Of a stretch of DNA of 64,000 nucleotides, positions 43,068 through 51,856 are shown one piece after another (the first letter of the stretch is position 1; the number at the start of each line of letters is the position of its first letter). The notes beneath the pieces are model-generated. The model searched no databases and was not told the DNA's origin. It worked only from the letters and a program-made list of their open reading frames with translations. The stretch lies in contig BQMO01000015.1 in the NCBI GenBank assembly GCA_022180725.1, positions 1 through 64,000 on the forward strand, written 5' to 3'. Position numbers and translations under genes: made by a program. The stretch comes from Phycisphaerae bacterium. GTDB taxonomy: Bacteria > Planctomycetota > Phycisphaerae > Phycisphaerales > UBA1924.

Positions 43068-44590
43068 CCGACCAACCGCTTCCATTCGGCATCGACCTGC
43101 AGGCGATCTCGGATCGCTTTGCGTTCAGCAAGCCCGGCATGCGCCTCGTGAACGCGTGCCTGGTCGGTTTGCCGGTGTACGAGCTGCCCTTGACCCTATT
43201 AGTTCAGGAGGTCCGCCCAATTCCCCCGCTCCAGGAGTTCGCCATGAAGGCGATCGACGAGGGACTTGGACATCCGGACCATGTTGCGGCGTTCTTGGGT
43301 CTCGGGCACCGGTCGGTGCGCCGCGTGCTGTCCGACTTGACACGCACGGAAGATGTGCATCTGGCAGCGACTGCAACCCAGGGACACCAGTATCTGGCGC
43401 TCACCCAGAAGGGAAAGCGCACTCTGTCGTTGGCGACTCTGTCGATGCCCCAGGACTTCGATGTCAACGTCAAGTACGACGGCCTGTCACGAGAGGTGGT
43501 GACCCTCACGAATGAGGCGCTGCTGTTCCCGAAGGACCTGCGGGATATCGGCATCCCAGAGATTCCGGCGTGCCCTGCCAGGCCCCCTCTGCCAAAGGAA
43601 ATCCCCGTCGCGTCCGTCGAACGGATCGCGCAGCAACTGCGGAAGGGCCGCACTCAGATTCGCGAGGTACTCGCCGTGCGATCGGTTGGCCGGACGAAAC
43701 GCCTGTACCGTCCTGGAGTCGCGCTCGTGTTTCGCCGGGGCCGGTCCGATGACGTTCAGGTCGTGCTCGTGCACGACGGTCGCGTGCGCGAGGACTATTC
43801 GGCTGCGTTTGCGAAGAGCAAGGCCGCGGTGCGCCTGGGAATCGTCAAAGAAGTGGTTGACGGCGACGACGTGAGCAGGCGGGCGGTCGATGCCCTTGGC
43901 CTTAGTCTACCGCCGGTTGCGCCCGCCGAGGAAGTGCTCAAGCGTGAACAGGAGGTCGCGGCAGCGAGGGAAGCGCTCGTCGCCGCCAAGGAAAAGACGT
44001 CAAACGCAGTGCCTGCTGCGATCGATCCCGTTGCGACACCCCCTGCAGAGGTTGTCGCGGCGCAGAACCAACTGGAAGGCGCACAGGCCCGGCTCGATGA
44101 GCTGCCGGTCAGGCACATCCACACGCCGGATCATCCCCCATTGCTCGAGCGGGCATTTCTTAAGGCGGAGAGCCGACTGTTGATTGTGTCGCCCTGGATC
44201 AGTGCGGAGGTCGTTGATCGCGCGATGCGACGAAGGCTTCAGGTGCTTCTGATCCGTGGCTGTCAGGTCACCATCGGGTGGGGTATCGGCGACCCGGATG
44301 CGGACCGTCAGATGCAGAATCCGAGGAACCGTGATGCCGTCCGCGAACTGGAGCAGATTGCAGCCCAGTTTAGGGATCGCTTCCGATTCGTCCGTTTGGG
44401 CGACACGCACGCGAAGGTGCTGGTTGTCGATCGGTCATTCTGCGTCGTATCGAGCTTCAACTGGCTCTCGTTCCGCGGTGATCCTGATCGGACGTTCCGC
44501 GACGAGCAGGGAGTCTACATCACGATGCCCGCGGTGATCGACGACGTCTACGAGAAGAACATGCGTCGCGTGCTCGATGCATCGGCCTAA
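43064..44590 (+). CDS. Phospholipase D-family protein, nuclease candidate
   Basis: The 508-aa protein starts at GTG 43064, overlapping the helicase stop (GTGA). The N-terminal 130 residues include a winged-helix-like part. The C-terminal 170 residues form a PLD domain with a single HxKxxxxD motif (THAKVLVVDRSF, His about residue 449) and SSFNWLS after it; a second HKD is not evident, so it may dimerise like Nuc or BfiI. A long Glu/Ala-rich segment joins the parts. Tight overlap with the kinase-helicase implies one machine, possibly DNA cleavage after translocation. Confidence 0.85.
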   Translation: MTDQPLPFGIDLQAISDRFAFSKPGMRLVNACLVGLPVYELPLTLLVQEVRPIPPLQEFAMKAIDEGLGHPDHVAAFLGLGHRSVRRVLSDLTRTEDVHLAATATQGHQYLALTQKGKRTLSLATLSMPQDFDVNVKYDGLSREVVTLTNEALLFPKDLRDIGIPEIPACPARPPLPKEIPVASVERIAQQLRKGRTQIREVLAVRSVGRTKRLYRPGVALVFRRGRSDDVQVVLVHDGRVREDYSAAFAKSKAAVRLGIVKEVVDGDDVSRRAVDALGLSLPPVAPAEEVLKREQEVAAAREALVAAKEKTSNAVPAAIDPVATPPAEVVAAQNQLEGAQARLDELPVRHIHTPDHPPLLERAFLKAESRLLIVSPWISAEVVDRAMRRRLQVLLIRGCQVTIGWGIGDPDADRQMQNPRNRDAVRELEQIAAQFRDRFRFVRLGDTHAKVLVVDRSFCVVSSFNWLSFRGDPDRTFRDEQGVYITMPAVIDDVYEKNMRRVLDASA

Positions 44591-44620
44591 CCGCCGTGTC
44601 GCCGCCTCGAAGGATGCAAC

Positions 44621-47600
44621 TCAGAAAAGTTCGTGCAGCAACTTGGTGATCTTGGCGGAGTCAATGCTCCCATTGGGCTCGTCACGAGTGACGACCAGGG
44701 TGCCGGCCTTTCCGCCGCCCTCATCCTGCGGCAATATGCCTTTGGATCTGTACCATGCGAGCTTCTCCTCCCAGCGCCTCCGGTACGAGGGGACGTGCAG
44801 CATCCCGCAGTGCTCCCAGTAGACGGTGACGCCCGTTTCCATGTCCTCGATTGAGAAGTCGGGGAACTTGGTGACACCGTCGATCGTAAGCGGACGCTCG
44901 TAGGCATACTCAATGGCGCGGCGGGCCAGGTGGTCGGCGATGATGACCTCGGACTTCGAGCGGACCATGTCGCCTCGGGACGTCCGGTGGATCAACCCCT
45001 CCTCGAAGAGCCGCCCATCGATTTCGATCGGCCTCGGAGCCTTGAAGATATTGGTGAGACGCCGAGCCGTCTCCGAATTGTTGTCGGTCGAGTACTTTCG
45101 CAGGCTCGCCCGGTCGCCCTGGTGGAGGATGACGATTCGGTTGCGCTGCCGCGTGAGCGCGGTGTAGAGCATCTCACGCGAAAGGAGCCGACATGGGTTC
45201 GGGAGCACGAGGATGACGGTACCGAACTCGCTCCCCTGCGACTTGTGGACGGTCAGGGCGTAGGCGAGTTCCAGAACCGGGTTGCCCTCCTCGCCAAAGT
45301 CACGCTCGGTAAAGGTGTACTTGTAACCGGGTTGGGAGGAGAACTCGACCTCCAGGTTCTCACGGTAGAACTTGGTCTTCGGGTCGCGCCCGCGCCAATA
45401 GAACCCCATCGTCATGCCGATCTCGCCGTTTGCGATGTATGGGTGGTCCTTGGCGGGATAAACCTTGCGGTGGCGGTAGCGGGGATGCGATGGGTCGGTG
45501 TTGATGAGGTTGATTACCTTGTCGCCGTAGACGATTTTCTCCGGTCCCTTGGGCTTTGGGGTCTGGTGGCCCCGTGCCGACGACGATTCGATCATCGCGC
45601 GACGGAAGGTCTCGTGGATAAGTCGATTGAGGTCGGGAACGCCGTGCGCGCCGGCGCGAACGGGGGACAACAGTTGCCAGCCTTCGGCAATCTCGGCCGC
45701 GCCGGGTTTGTCATCGCGCCGGGCGTTGAAGAAACGTATGTCATTCCAGGGCACGCCCCCCAGGGTGGCGTCAAAGCCGACAATGTCGTCTGGACCGGTA
45801 AGGGCCAGCTCGCTCACGAGCGTGTCAATCAACGCGGTACGCAATTCCTCTGCCGTGGTCCACGGGACGAACCGGACGTGCTCGCTCTTGCCCTTGGCAA
45901 TGACCTTGTCGAACACGTCGTCCTCGCCGGGCGCAATAGGTGATCCGCTGAACCACTCGGCGAGCTGGAGGTCTTCTCGCTCCTTGCCCGCTTGGCGGCG
46001 ACGAATGGTCAGCTCCGCATAGCCGGTGCCGACGCGGGGGAACTGCTCAGTGATGCCTTCTGGCGCAAGGTGCGTGATGATGTCGACGAACGGGCGGCCC
46101 GTGCCGATGGGCGGCAACTGGCGGGGATCGCCGATGAAGATCAAGCGATGTACGCCCTTGAGGGCCTGCAAGAGCGCGGCGAGCATTTCCTCCGTGAGCA
46201 TCGACGCCTCGTCGATGATGACAGTCCGCGGGCAATCCTGCGGCGGTTTGTCGGAGAGTCGGTACCGGCCCGTGGTCCCCTCATAGCGATCCGGGCTGAG
46301 GAATTGGGCGATCGTGAAGCCCTTGAGCTTGAGGGACTTGGTTGACTGCTCCATGCGCACGCGCGCCTTGCCAGTGGGGGCCAAGAGCAGGATGTCGCCG
46401 GCGGCGACGTCTGGTTGCCCGCACAGAACAGACAGCAGCGTCGTCTTGCCCGTGCCCGCGGGGCCGATGAGCACCGAAACCCGCGACTCGGCCAACTCCT
46501 TCAGCGCGGCCGTCTTCTCCTCGCGGGCGCGCTCTTCAAGTTCATCCGGCTTGCCTGCCCCCTTGGTCGCAAGGTGGGCGTCGAGGAGCTTGCGCCAATC
46601 CGCCACGACCTCCAGACGTTTTCCCGCCGATCGCTTGGTGATAGATGTGCGGATAACGGCCCCCATCTCTGCGAGCCGGCCGAGTTGCAGGGCTGGCGCG
46701 CCGGTCGCCAGCGGAACCTCTGACACGGCATCGCCGAACGCCATCTTGGCAACGGCCATGAGGTCCGCATCGATCGAACAGGGGGGTTCGAGAGTCAGGT
46801 CACGTACACGGAGCACAACCTGATCCTGTGGGAGTAGCGAGTTCCCGCTGCTGGCGGCCTCCTCCAGCACCGATACCGTCAAGGCCCGGACACGCCTCGC
46901 GTCGGTGCCCGCGTCGAGCGCAGAGGGTTCGGGCAATGGGTGGACATTGCGCACGATCTCGTCGGGGAACACGCCGCGGTCGACGGTCCAGATGCTCATG
47001 GGGTCGTCGCTGAGACGGGTCAGTTCGTAGAGGAGATAGGGGTTCGACAGGATGTCGGCGTCGGTGCCGGTGATGCCCGCCTCCGCTCGCTCCTCTTGAA
47101 CGTAGAGGAGGGTGGCCTGGTCAAGTGTGATCTCGAACCGGCTGAGGAGGCACAGCAGGGCGCGCCGCTCTGCCGGCAACTTGGCCCATTTCGCAGCCAT
47201 CGTCTTGCCAATCTTCTCGGCGAGCGCTGCCGGCAGGTACTTCTTGGGATCGGCGAACGCACGATCGACCAGTGGCCACGGGTCAGCGTTCTCCCCGGCC
47301 TTCTCAGCGATGGCACGGGCAACGAAATTGCCCTGCTCGACGCCGAATGCCGAGAGCGCGGCACCCAGACCGGGACACGGCCCGCGAGCCTTCCACAGCT
47401 CGCCGAGCCGGTCATCGATCCACTGCAGGCACTGATCCCACTTGCCCGGCAGGTGCGCCTTCACCTTTCGCAGTGAGTCCGCGCAGGCAAGAAGACCGGC
47501 GATCGCGGCATCGTGGGTCACGAGCTGCGATGCATGCGAGAACTCCAGAAGCCGATCCTCGGGGGAGAACGCCGCGATGGTCGCTGGGTCGAACTCGGGG

Positions 47601-48361
47601 TCGGCCGCTGCCTTCTCGAGGGCCGCGTGGTAAGGAAGGATGAACCCGTCCTTGAAGTCGGGCCGGATCGAGTGCTGGACCAGCCGTTCCCAAAGCACGG
47701 ACCTGAGCTTGCCGTTGAGGTCTTTGGTGTTGTACTCGTACTCGACGCAGGGCCCGATGTGAAGCACCCGACCCACGCCGATGATTATTCGGCGGCCTGC
47801 GGTATCCTCCACGAACGGAACGTGCTTCGCGTAGAAGAACACCAAAGATTCGTTGGGCTTGATGTGGGCGCAGAAGCAGTCTGACAGCGCCTTCTGGTTG
47901 TCACGGTGCTGCAGCCACTGTGTCTTGAACCCAAGGTCGGGCTCGCGATCGGGCAGTACGTCGAGTGCGTGCTCCGCCGCCAGTTGTTCCGCCGACTCGG
48001 CGAGCATCCACGAGAAGGGCACTGCCGGGGCGGAATATGGCGGATGTCGGAGCGGTGTCGGCACGAAGTGCGAGTGTTTTCCATCCTCTTTCCAGCTGTA
48101 CGGATGAACCTTCGATTGGACCAGTTCGAACGGGGCCATGAACGTCGCCCGCTCCCCGACGCAGCATGGCCACTGTTCTCGTGGCAGAACCTTCAACGAC
48201 TTCGTCGCGACGGCCTCCTCCGCGCCGTCATCTCGCGCCAACCCGATTCCCTTCAGCCGAAGGCAAGCTCCGTTGAGGGCCGGCTTCGCGCACACTCGTC
48301 CGTCCCATGCCGTGTCGTGCCAGGGGACGCGAATCGAGATGTGCCGAAGCGGGTGGTTCAT
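44621..48361 (-). CDS. RecD-like helicase with C-terminal endonuclease-like domain
   Basis: This 1246-aa protein has three parts. The N-terminal 500 residues show no known domain. The middle is an SF1 RecD/TraA-type helicase with LIGPAGTGKTTLLS near residue 630, TVIIDEASMLTEEM near 715, FIGDPRQLPPIGTG, ALTVHKSQGSEF and MLYTALTRQRN. The C-terminal 130 residues read SKSEVIIADHL, then KFPDFSIEDMETG and YWEHCGML, which resembles a PD-(D/E)XK/Vsr-like nuclease. It starts from a promoter-operator nearly identical to that of the UvrD operon, so it belongs to the same regulon. Confidence 0.85.
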   Translation of the reverse strand: MNHPLRHISIRVPWHDTAWDGRVCAKPALNGACLRLKGIGLARDDGAEEAVATKSLKVLPREQWPCCVGERATFMAPFELVQSKVHPYSWKEDGKHSHFVPTPLRHPPYSAPAVPFSWMLAESAEQLAAEHALDVLPDREPDLGFKTQWLQHRDNQKALSDCFCAHIKPNESLVFFYAKHVPFVEDTAGRRIIIGVGRVLHIGPCVEYEYNTKDLNGKLRSVLWERLVQHSIRPDFKDGFILPYHAALEKAAADPEFDPATIAAFSPEDRLLEFSHASQLVTHDAAIAGLLACADSLRKVKAHLPGKWDQCLQWIDDRLGELWKARGPCPGLGAALSAFGVEQGNFVARAIAEKAGENADPWPLVDRAFADPKKYLPAALAEKIGKTMAAKWAKLPAERRALLCLLSRFEITLDQATLLYVQEERAEAGITGTDADILSNPYLLYELTRLSDDPMSIWTVDRGVFPDEIVRNVHPLPEPSALDAGTDARRVRALTVSVLEEAASSGNSLLPQDQVVLRVRDLTLEPPCSIDADLMAVAKMAFGDAVSEVPLATGAPALQLGRLAEMGAVIRTSITKRSAGKRLEVVADWRKLLDAHLATKGAGKPDELEERAREEKTAALKELAESRVSVLIGPAGTGKTTLLSVLCGQPDVAAGDILLLAPTGKARVRMEQSTKSLKLKGFTIAQFLSPDRYEGTTGRYRLSDKPPQDCPRTVIIDEASMLTEEMLAALLQALKGVHRLIFIGDPRQLPPIGTGRPFVDIITHLAPEGITEQFPRVGTGYAELTIRRRQAGKEREDLQLAEWFSGSPIAPGEDDVFDKVIAKGKSEHVRFVPWTTAEELRTALIDTLVSELALTGPDDIVGFDATLGGVPWNDIRFFNARRDDKPGAAEIAEGWQLLSPVRAGAHGVPDLNRLIHETFRRAMIESSSARGHQTPKPKGPEKIVYGDKVINLINTDPSHPRYRHRKVYPAKDHPYIANGEIGMTMGFYWRGRDPKTKFYRENLEVEFSSQPGYKYTFTERDFGEEGNPVLELAYALTVHKSQGSEFGTVILVLPNPCRLLSREMLYTALTRQRNRIVILHQGDRASLRKYSTDNNSETARRLTNIFKAPRPIEIDGRLFEEGLIHRTSRGDMVRSKSEVIIADHLARRAIEYAYERPLTIDGVTKFPDFSIEDMETGVTVYWEHCGMLHVPSYRRRWEEKLAWYRSKGILPQDEGGGKAGTLVVTRDEPNGSIDSAKITKLLHELF

Positions 48362-48411
48362 GCGCGCTCCTGTTCACGCGGCATGTTCAGGTCGCTTTGC
48401 CCGAACCCAAT

Positions 48412-48471
48412 GTCCGCGTTTGCCAAACAGTTGACGCGATGATAACCTACGGGTCAGCGGGCTGCAACCGG
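48412..48471 (-). promoter_or_regulatory. Promoter-operator C for the RecD-like gene
   Basis: Second long copy, 54/60 identical to 39548-39607. On the minus strand: -35-like TTGCAG (48462-48467), a 17-bp spacer, -10-like TATCAT (48439-48444), GTCAACT, then the palindrome GTTTGGCAAAC (48418-48428). The RecD-like gene starts 51 bp further left. The differences are clustered outside the -10, operator and -35 core. Confidence 0.75.
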
Positions 48472-48537
48472 GCGGTCCAGAACGGTTCCGGTCCGGGCGG
48501 CTCCAATCGGTTCAGATCCTTGCACGGAGGCCTAGCA

Positions 48538-48699
48538 ATGTCGAAGTCAAAGGGATTCAAGATCGGGCGCGACGATGACACTGGCCGGCTGAAGTCAGTT
48601 GCCCAGGCCAAGGCAGATCCGAGGAACTCATCCGTCGAGGTCATGCCCAAGAAGGGGCACGGCGACTCCGGCCGCTACGACGACAAGAAGAAGAAATAG
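48538..48699 (+). CDS. Small basic conserved-looking protein (53 aa)
   Basis: The 53-aa product MSKSKGFKIGRDDDTGRLKS (first 20) is highly charged and ends in a run of lysines. GGAGG lies seven bases before the ATG, a strong signal for real translation. From memory, similar short proteins with a GRD..TGR...V..A...P....VE..PK.G.GD pattern occur in many mobile elements; function is not known. It is transcribed rightward from the same intergenic region as operator C. Confidence 0.72.
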   Translation: MSKSKGFKIGRDDDTGRLKSVAQAKADPRNSSVEVMPKKGHGDSGRYDDKKKK

Positions 48700-48753
48700 T
48701 CGCCCGCGCTCCCGTCAAGCCGATCGGCGGTCCACGCCACCGACCGCGAAGGG

Positions 48754-49158
48754 TCAGGCCTTGACGCGCCCTCTCCCCAGCAGCTGCCTCCACAGCCGGC
48801 GCTGGACGCCCCATGACTGGACGAGGGTCAGGCCGCGGAGCATGCGCTCGTGGATCGGATCGCGCCCGTCGATGGTAACGGGCAGAAAAAGTATCTCTTC
48901 CTGGATGTCCGGCGCCAGGTGAAGCAAGTTCATGATCTGCGTCATGCGCGGCTGCGTGACGTGCGACAGGCGCGCTAGCTCGGATATGTCGGAGATCACG
49001 CCGTCCACGAGCAGTTTGTCGAAACGGATCGCGAGGGCCATCAGTCGCGCCACGCGCGGGATTCGGCCCTCGGGCGTCGGCGCGGGCTCCTCGCCGACGA
49101 TGGCACGCTTGTATCGGCCCTTGATGGCGAAGTGGATGGGTCGCGTGACGGTTGTCAT
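48754..49158 (-). CDS. HTH protein of the recombinase cassette (134 aa)
   Basis: The 134-aa product has a helix-turn-helix-like segment ISELARLSHVTQPRMTQIMN at about residues 57-76, close to the HTH of KorB/ParB-type proteins. Its start overlaps the recombinase stop (ATGA at 49155-49158). The order DUF2924 protein, large serine recombinase, HTH protein is a recurrent cassette in mobile elements. This one is likely an excision/directionality or regulatory factor. Confidence 0.78.
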   Translation of the reverse strand: MTTVTRPIHFAIKGRYKRAIVGEEPAPTPEGRIPRVARLMALAIRFDKLLVDGVISDISELARLSHVTQPRMTQIMNLLHLAPDIQEEILFLPVTIDGRDPIHERMLRGLTLVQSWGVQRRLWRQLLGRGRVKA

Positions 49159-50753
49159 GCTGCCTCCTCAAGCCGGCGCTTGCAGAGCGCCGCGATTCCC
49201 TTTGGCCGGAAGGTCACCGAGACCGTCCCCGCGTCGGCGTCGTACTCCACCGTGGAGAGCAAGAGCCGTAGGACGCGGCCCCGCTCCCGGGGCGTCAGGT
49301 TGGCCCAGACGGAGTCGAACTCCCGAAGGGCCCCCTGTGCCTCTTCCCGCGTGATCGCGCCGTTGTCGATCTCGGCGATCCGGGTATCCAGGTCCGGCAG
49401 GCGTTTCCGCCCGGCGCTGATCCGCTCGTGCACGAGCGCCAAGCGACCGGTCGCGCCCGGAGCCGCGCTGTCCTCGGTGACAAGCGCCTGAAGCTCCCGT
49501 TCGAGGCGGGCGAGGTCGGACTTCAGCTCGCCCCTCTCGCGGCGAAGGCCCGCCCCTTCGCGTTCGACGGCCGCCCGTGCCTCCGCCACCACACGGTCCA
49601 GCACGTCGTGATCGCGCCCGAGCGCTCGGATTTCGTCCACGACGACCCGCTCGATCTCGCTTGCGGGGAGCGTGGTGGCCGGGCAGGTCGCCGCGCCGCG
49701 GCTGATCGCGCCGACGCAGCGGTAGTAGCGGTAGCACTTGTTGCGCTTCTTGCCGGTGAACGTGTGCGTCATCGAGTTCCCGCACGACTTGCACCGCAAG
49801 AGTCCCCGGAGGAGAGCCCCGTACTTGTTGCGGGCCTCGATCCCGCCGTGGCGACCGTTGGTCCTCAGGAGCGCCTGCACGCGATCGAAGAGCACGGGCT
49901 CGACGATGGGCTCGTGCTCGCCGTCGTATTCAAGCTGCTTGTGGACGATCTTCCCCTTGAATATCGGGTTGGTGATGAAGGCGTAGAGCGTGCCTTTGTC
50001 GAACGGCCGTCCGCCCAGGACGCGCCCCTTGCGGGTCACCCGCCTCTTGTTCGTCCAGCACCGGCGTGTGAGTTCGTCCACCACGGGGAGGAGCGATCCC
50101 TTCTCCAGGTACAGGGTGAAGATCTCTCGCACGCGGGCCGCCTCGCGGGCGTTGACGACCAGCCGCGGGCTCGGGCCGGAGCGATCCACGTCGTAGCCGA
50201 GGACGGGCGCGCCGCCGGCCCACTTGCCCTTCTTCTTCTGCGCCGCCACCTTGTCACGGATGCGCTCGCCGATGATCTCCCGCTCGAACTGGGCGAACGA
50301 GAGCAGGATGTTCAGGGTCAGCCGCCCCATTGAACTCGTGGTGTTGAACTGCTGCGTCACGGAGACGAACGACACGCCCTTGCGGTCGAACGACTCCATG
50401 ATCCGCGCGAAGTCCAGGAGCGACCGGCTGAGTCGATCCACCTTGTAGACGACGACGCAGTCGATCTTCCCGGCTTCGACATCCCGAAGGAGGCGATCGA
50501 GTGCAGGCCGCTCCATGCTCCCGCCTGAGAACCCGCCGTCGTCGTACCGTTCGGCGTGGCAGAGCCAACCCTCGTTCTTCTGGCTGGCGATGTACGCCTC
50601 GGCGGCCTCGCGCTGGGCGTCGAGCGAGTTGAACTCCTGGTCGAGGCCCTCCTCGCTGCTCTTGCGGGTGTAGATGGCGCAGCGAACGCGGCGCTGCTTG
50701 GCGACCGTCGCGGCCGCGGCCTCCTCGGGCAGTCTGGGGATGCGCCTTCTCAT
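49155..50753 (-). CDS. Large serine recombinase
   Basis: The 532-aa protein starts MRRRIPRLPEEAAAATVAKQ at ATG 50753. The resolvase domain begins RCAIYTRKSSEEG with catalytic Ser32 and continues GGFSGGSMERPALDRLLRD and VYKVDRLSRS. A recombinase domain follows, with RKGRVLGGRPFDKGTLYAFI, then a zinc ribbon (CKSCGNSM near residue 315, CYRYYRC) and a coiled coil. It is the only integrase-type enzyme seen in the mobile part, so it probably moves the prophage, the island, or both. Confidence 0.93.
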   Translation of the reverse strand: MRRRIPRLPEEAAAATVAKQRRVRCAIYTRKSSEEGLDQEFNSLDAQREAAEAYIASQKNEGWLCHAERYDDGGFSGGSMERPALDRLLRDVEAGKIDCVVVYKVDRLSRSLLDFARIMESFDRKGVSFVSVTQQFNTTSSMGRLTLNILLSFAQFEREIIGERIRDKVAAQKKKGKWAGGAPVLGYDVDRSGPSPRLVVNAREAARVREIFTLYLEKGSLLPVVDELTRRCWTNKRRVTRKGRVLGGRPFDKGTLYAFITNPIFKGKIVHKQLEYDGEHEPIVEPVLFDRVQALLRTNGRHGGIEARNKYGALLRGLLRCKSCGNSMTHTFTGKKRNKCYRYYRCVGAISRGAATCPATTLPASEIERVVVDEIRALGRDHDVLDRVVAEARAAVEREGAGLRRERGELKSDLARLERELQALVTEDSAAPGATGRLALVHERISAGRKRLPDLDTRIAEIDNGAITREEAQGALREFDSVWANLTPRERGRVLRLLLSTVEYDADAGTVSVTFRPKGIAALCKRRLEEAA

Positions 50754-51253
50754 TGCGCGTGCTCCAGGTGGAAGAAGCGGAACCCGTTGATGTGGCTGCC
50801 CGTGATCCTCTTCGCCACAGCCGAGAGCGTGCGGTAGCGCTCTCCCTCGTACTCCAACCCCTGGCCGTCGGGCAGCACCACGACACGCAGCTTGCGGCCC
50901 TTGTATTGCCGGACGATCGCGGAGCCCGCGGGCGGAAGCCGAACGTCGATTAGCGCGTTCGGGACCCGGCGTGTGCTGGTGACCGCGACGCCGGGCTGGG
51001 GCGGCGAGACTACCGTCCTCGGGGCCATCACGCGGACCTCCGCGTCGTTGGCCAGTTCCGCCGCCCGACGGCGGGCCCTTTCGCTCAGGTCGCCCTCGGC
51101 GTTGGCCTGAAGTCTCCAGGCGATCTTGCGGATCAGGTACGCACGGTGCCGCGTGCGGCACGGCTGACCGTGAAGTTGCTCGTAGCGCTCCGCGAGTTCG
51201 CCCGTGGTCATCCGCGGGAGACCATCGAGTTCGCGTTGGGTCGTATCCGACAT
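50750..51253 (-). CDS. DUF2924 protein of the recombinase cassette
   Basis: The 167-aa product has the DUF2924 signature: MTTGELAERYEQLHGQPCRT near residue 15, RHRAYLIRKIAWRLQANAEG, and near the end DGQGLEYEGERYRTLSAVAK plus RITGSHINGFRFF. DUF2924 genes sit next to large serine recombinases and are thought to help DNA binding. It overlaps the recombinase gene by 4 bp (ATGA at 50750-50753). Confidence 0.88.
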   Translation of the reverse strand: MSDTTQRELDGLPRMTTGELAERYEQLHGQPCRTRHRAYLIRKIAWRLQANAEGDLSERARRRAAELANDAEVRVMAPRTVVSPPQPGVAVTSTRRVPNALIDVRLPPAGSAIVRQYKGRKLRVVVLPDGQGLEYEGERYRTLSAVAKRITGSHINGFRFFHLEHAQ

Positions 51254-51285
51254 GGCGTCTCCTCAGTGCATCGGCCTGTGAGCCC

Positions 51286-51495
51286 CTAACCCGCGGGCCG
51301 CGCGGCGACACTGAGGCCGGCATGTGGCAACAGTTCAAGTCGAGCGGGCGGAGATTCCTCTTCTGCCTCGATGTCCCGGGTGGAACGCGAACGGGCGAGG
51401 CGGACGGCGCGGATGACGCCCTGAGCGAAGATGCTGGCGACCTCGGCGTCCCGCTCGGATGGCGTCATGGTTTCGGGATCGCGCGAGGCGTGCAT
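51286..51495 (-). CDS. Small protein upstream of the recombinase cassette (69 aa)
   Basis: The 69-aa product starts MHASRDPETMTPSERDAEVA at ATG 51495 (GGAG five bases upstream) and has a helix with FAQGVIRAVRLARS. Small proteins of this size with ...RLAEVA.IFA.G..R often precede DUF2924 genes. It is probably the first gene of the cassette; no function is known. Confidence 0.65.
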   Translation of the reverse strand: MHASRDPETMTPSERDAEVASIFAQGVIRAVRLARSRSTRDIEAEEESPPARLELLPHAGLSVAARPAG

Positions 51496-51814
51496 GCGGG
51501 CTCCGGCGACGGCGCGAGGCCATCTGTGGCTCCATATGCCGTCCGGGTTTCGGGAGCGCACCCGCGTGAACCGCTTGACCGACGTTCAAGCCCCGTCGCG
51601 TCGATGGCGCGCGCACGACCCTGGCGTTCACATCCGTTCTTCGCGCGCGACCTCCTGATAACCCCCGCCGTGAGAGACAGAGCCTGCGGAGAGACTTTCG
51701 CCGCCAGTCGCCGCGTGTTGGTCGGGGGCCCAGTTCGCCGGTTATGGCACGACCCCGGGGGAGAGACTCCCGGCATGCTCGCCAACCTTCGCCAATCCCG
51801 TGGGGGAATGCGAA

Positions 51815-51842
51815 AACGCCGCCGAGGTCTCTCGGCGGCGTT
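51815..51842 (-). terminator. Second terminator downstream of tRNA-Met
   Basis: AACGCCGCCGA pairs with TCGGCGGCGTT (11 bp, loop of six bases), followed on the minus strand by TTTTC. It is a strong intrinsic terminator and lies 15 bp beyond the first; A-rich sequence on the other side may make it work in both directions. Confidence 0.8.
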
Positions 51843-51856
51843 CCCTGAAAACCAAA

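Noticed and set aside
28021..48699. Assignment to BREX, DISARM or a plain type III restriction system
   Set aside because: No PglZ, BrxC, DrmA or DUF1998-type gene is seen, and a plain type III system does not include the UvrD, RecD, kinase-helicase or PLD genes that share the regulation.
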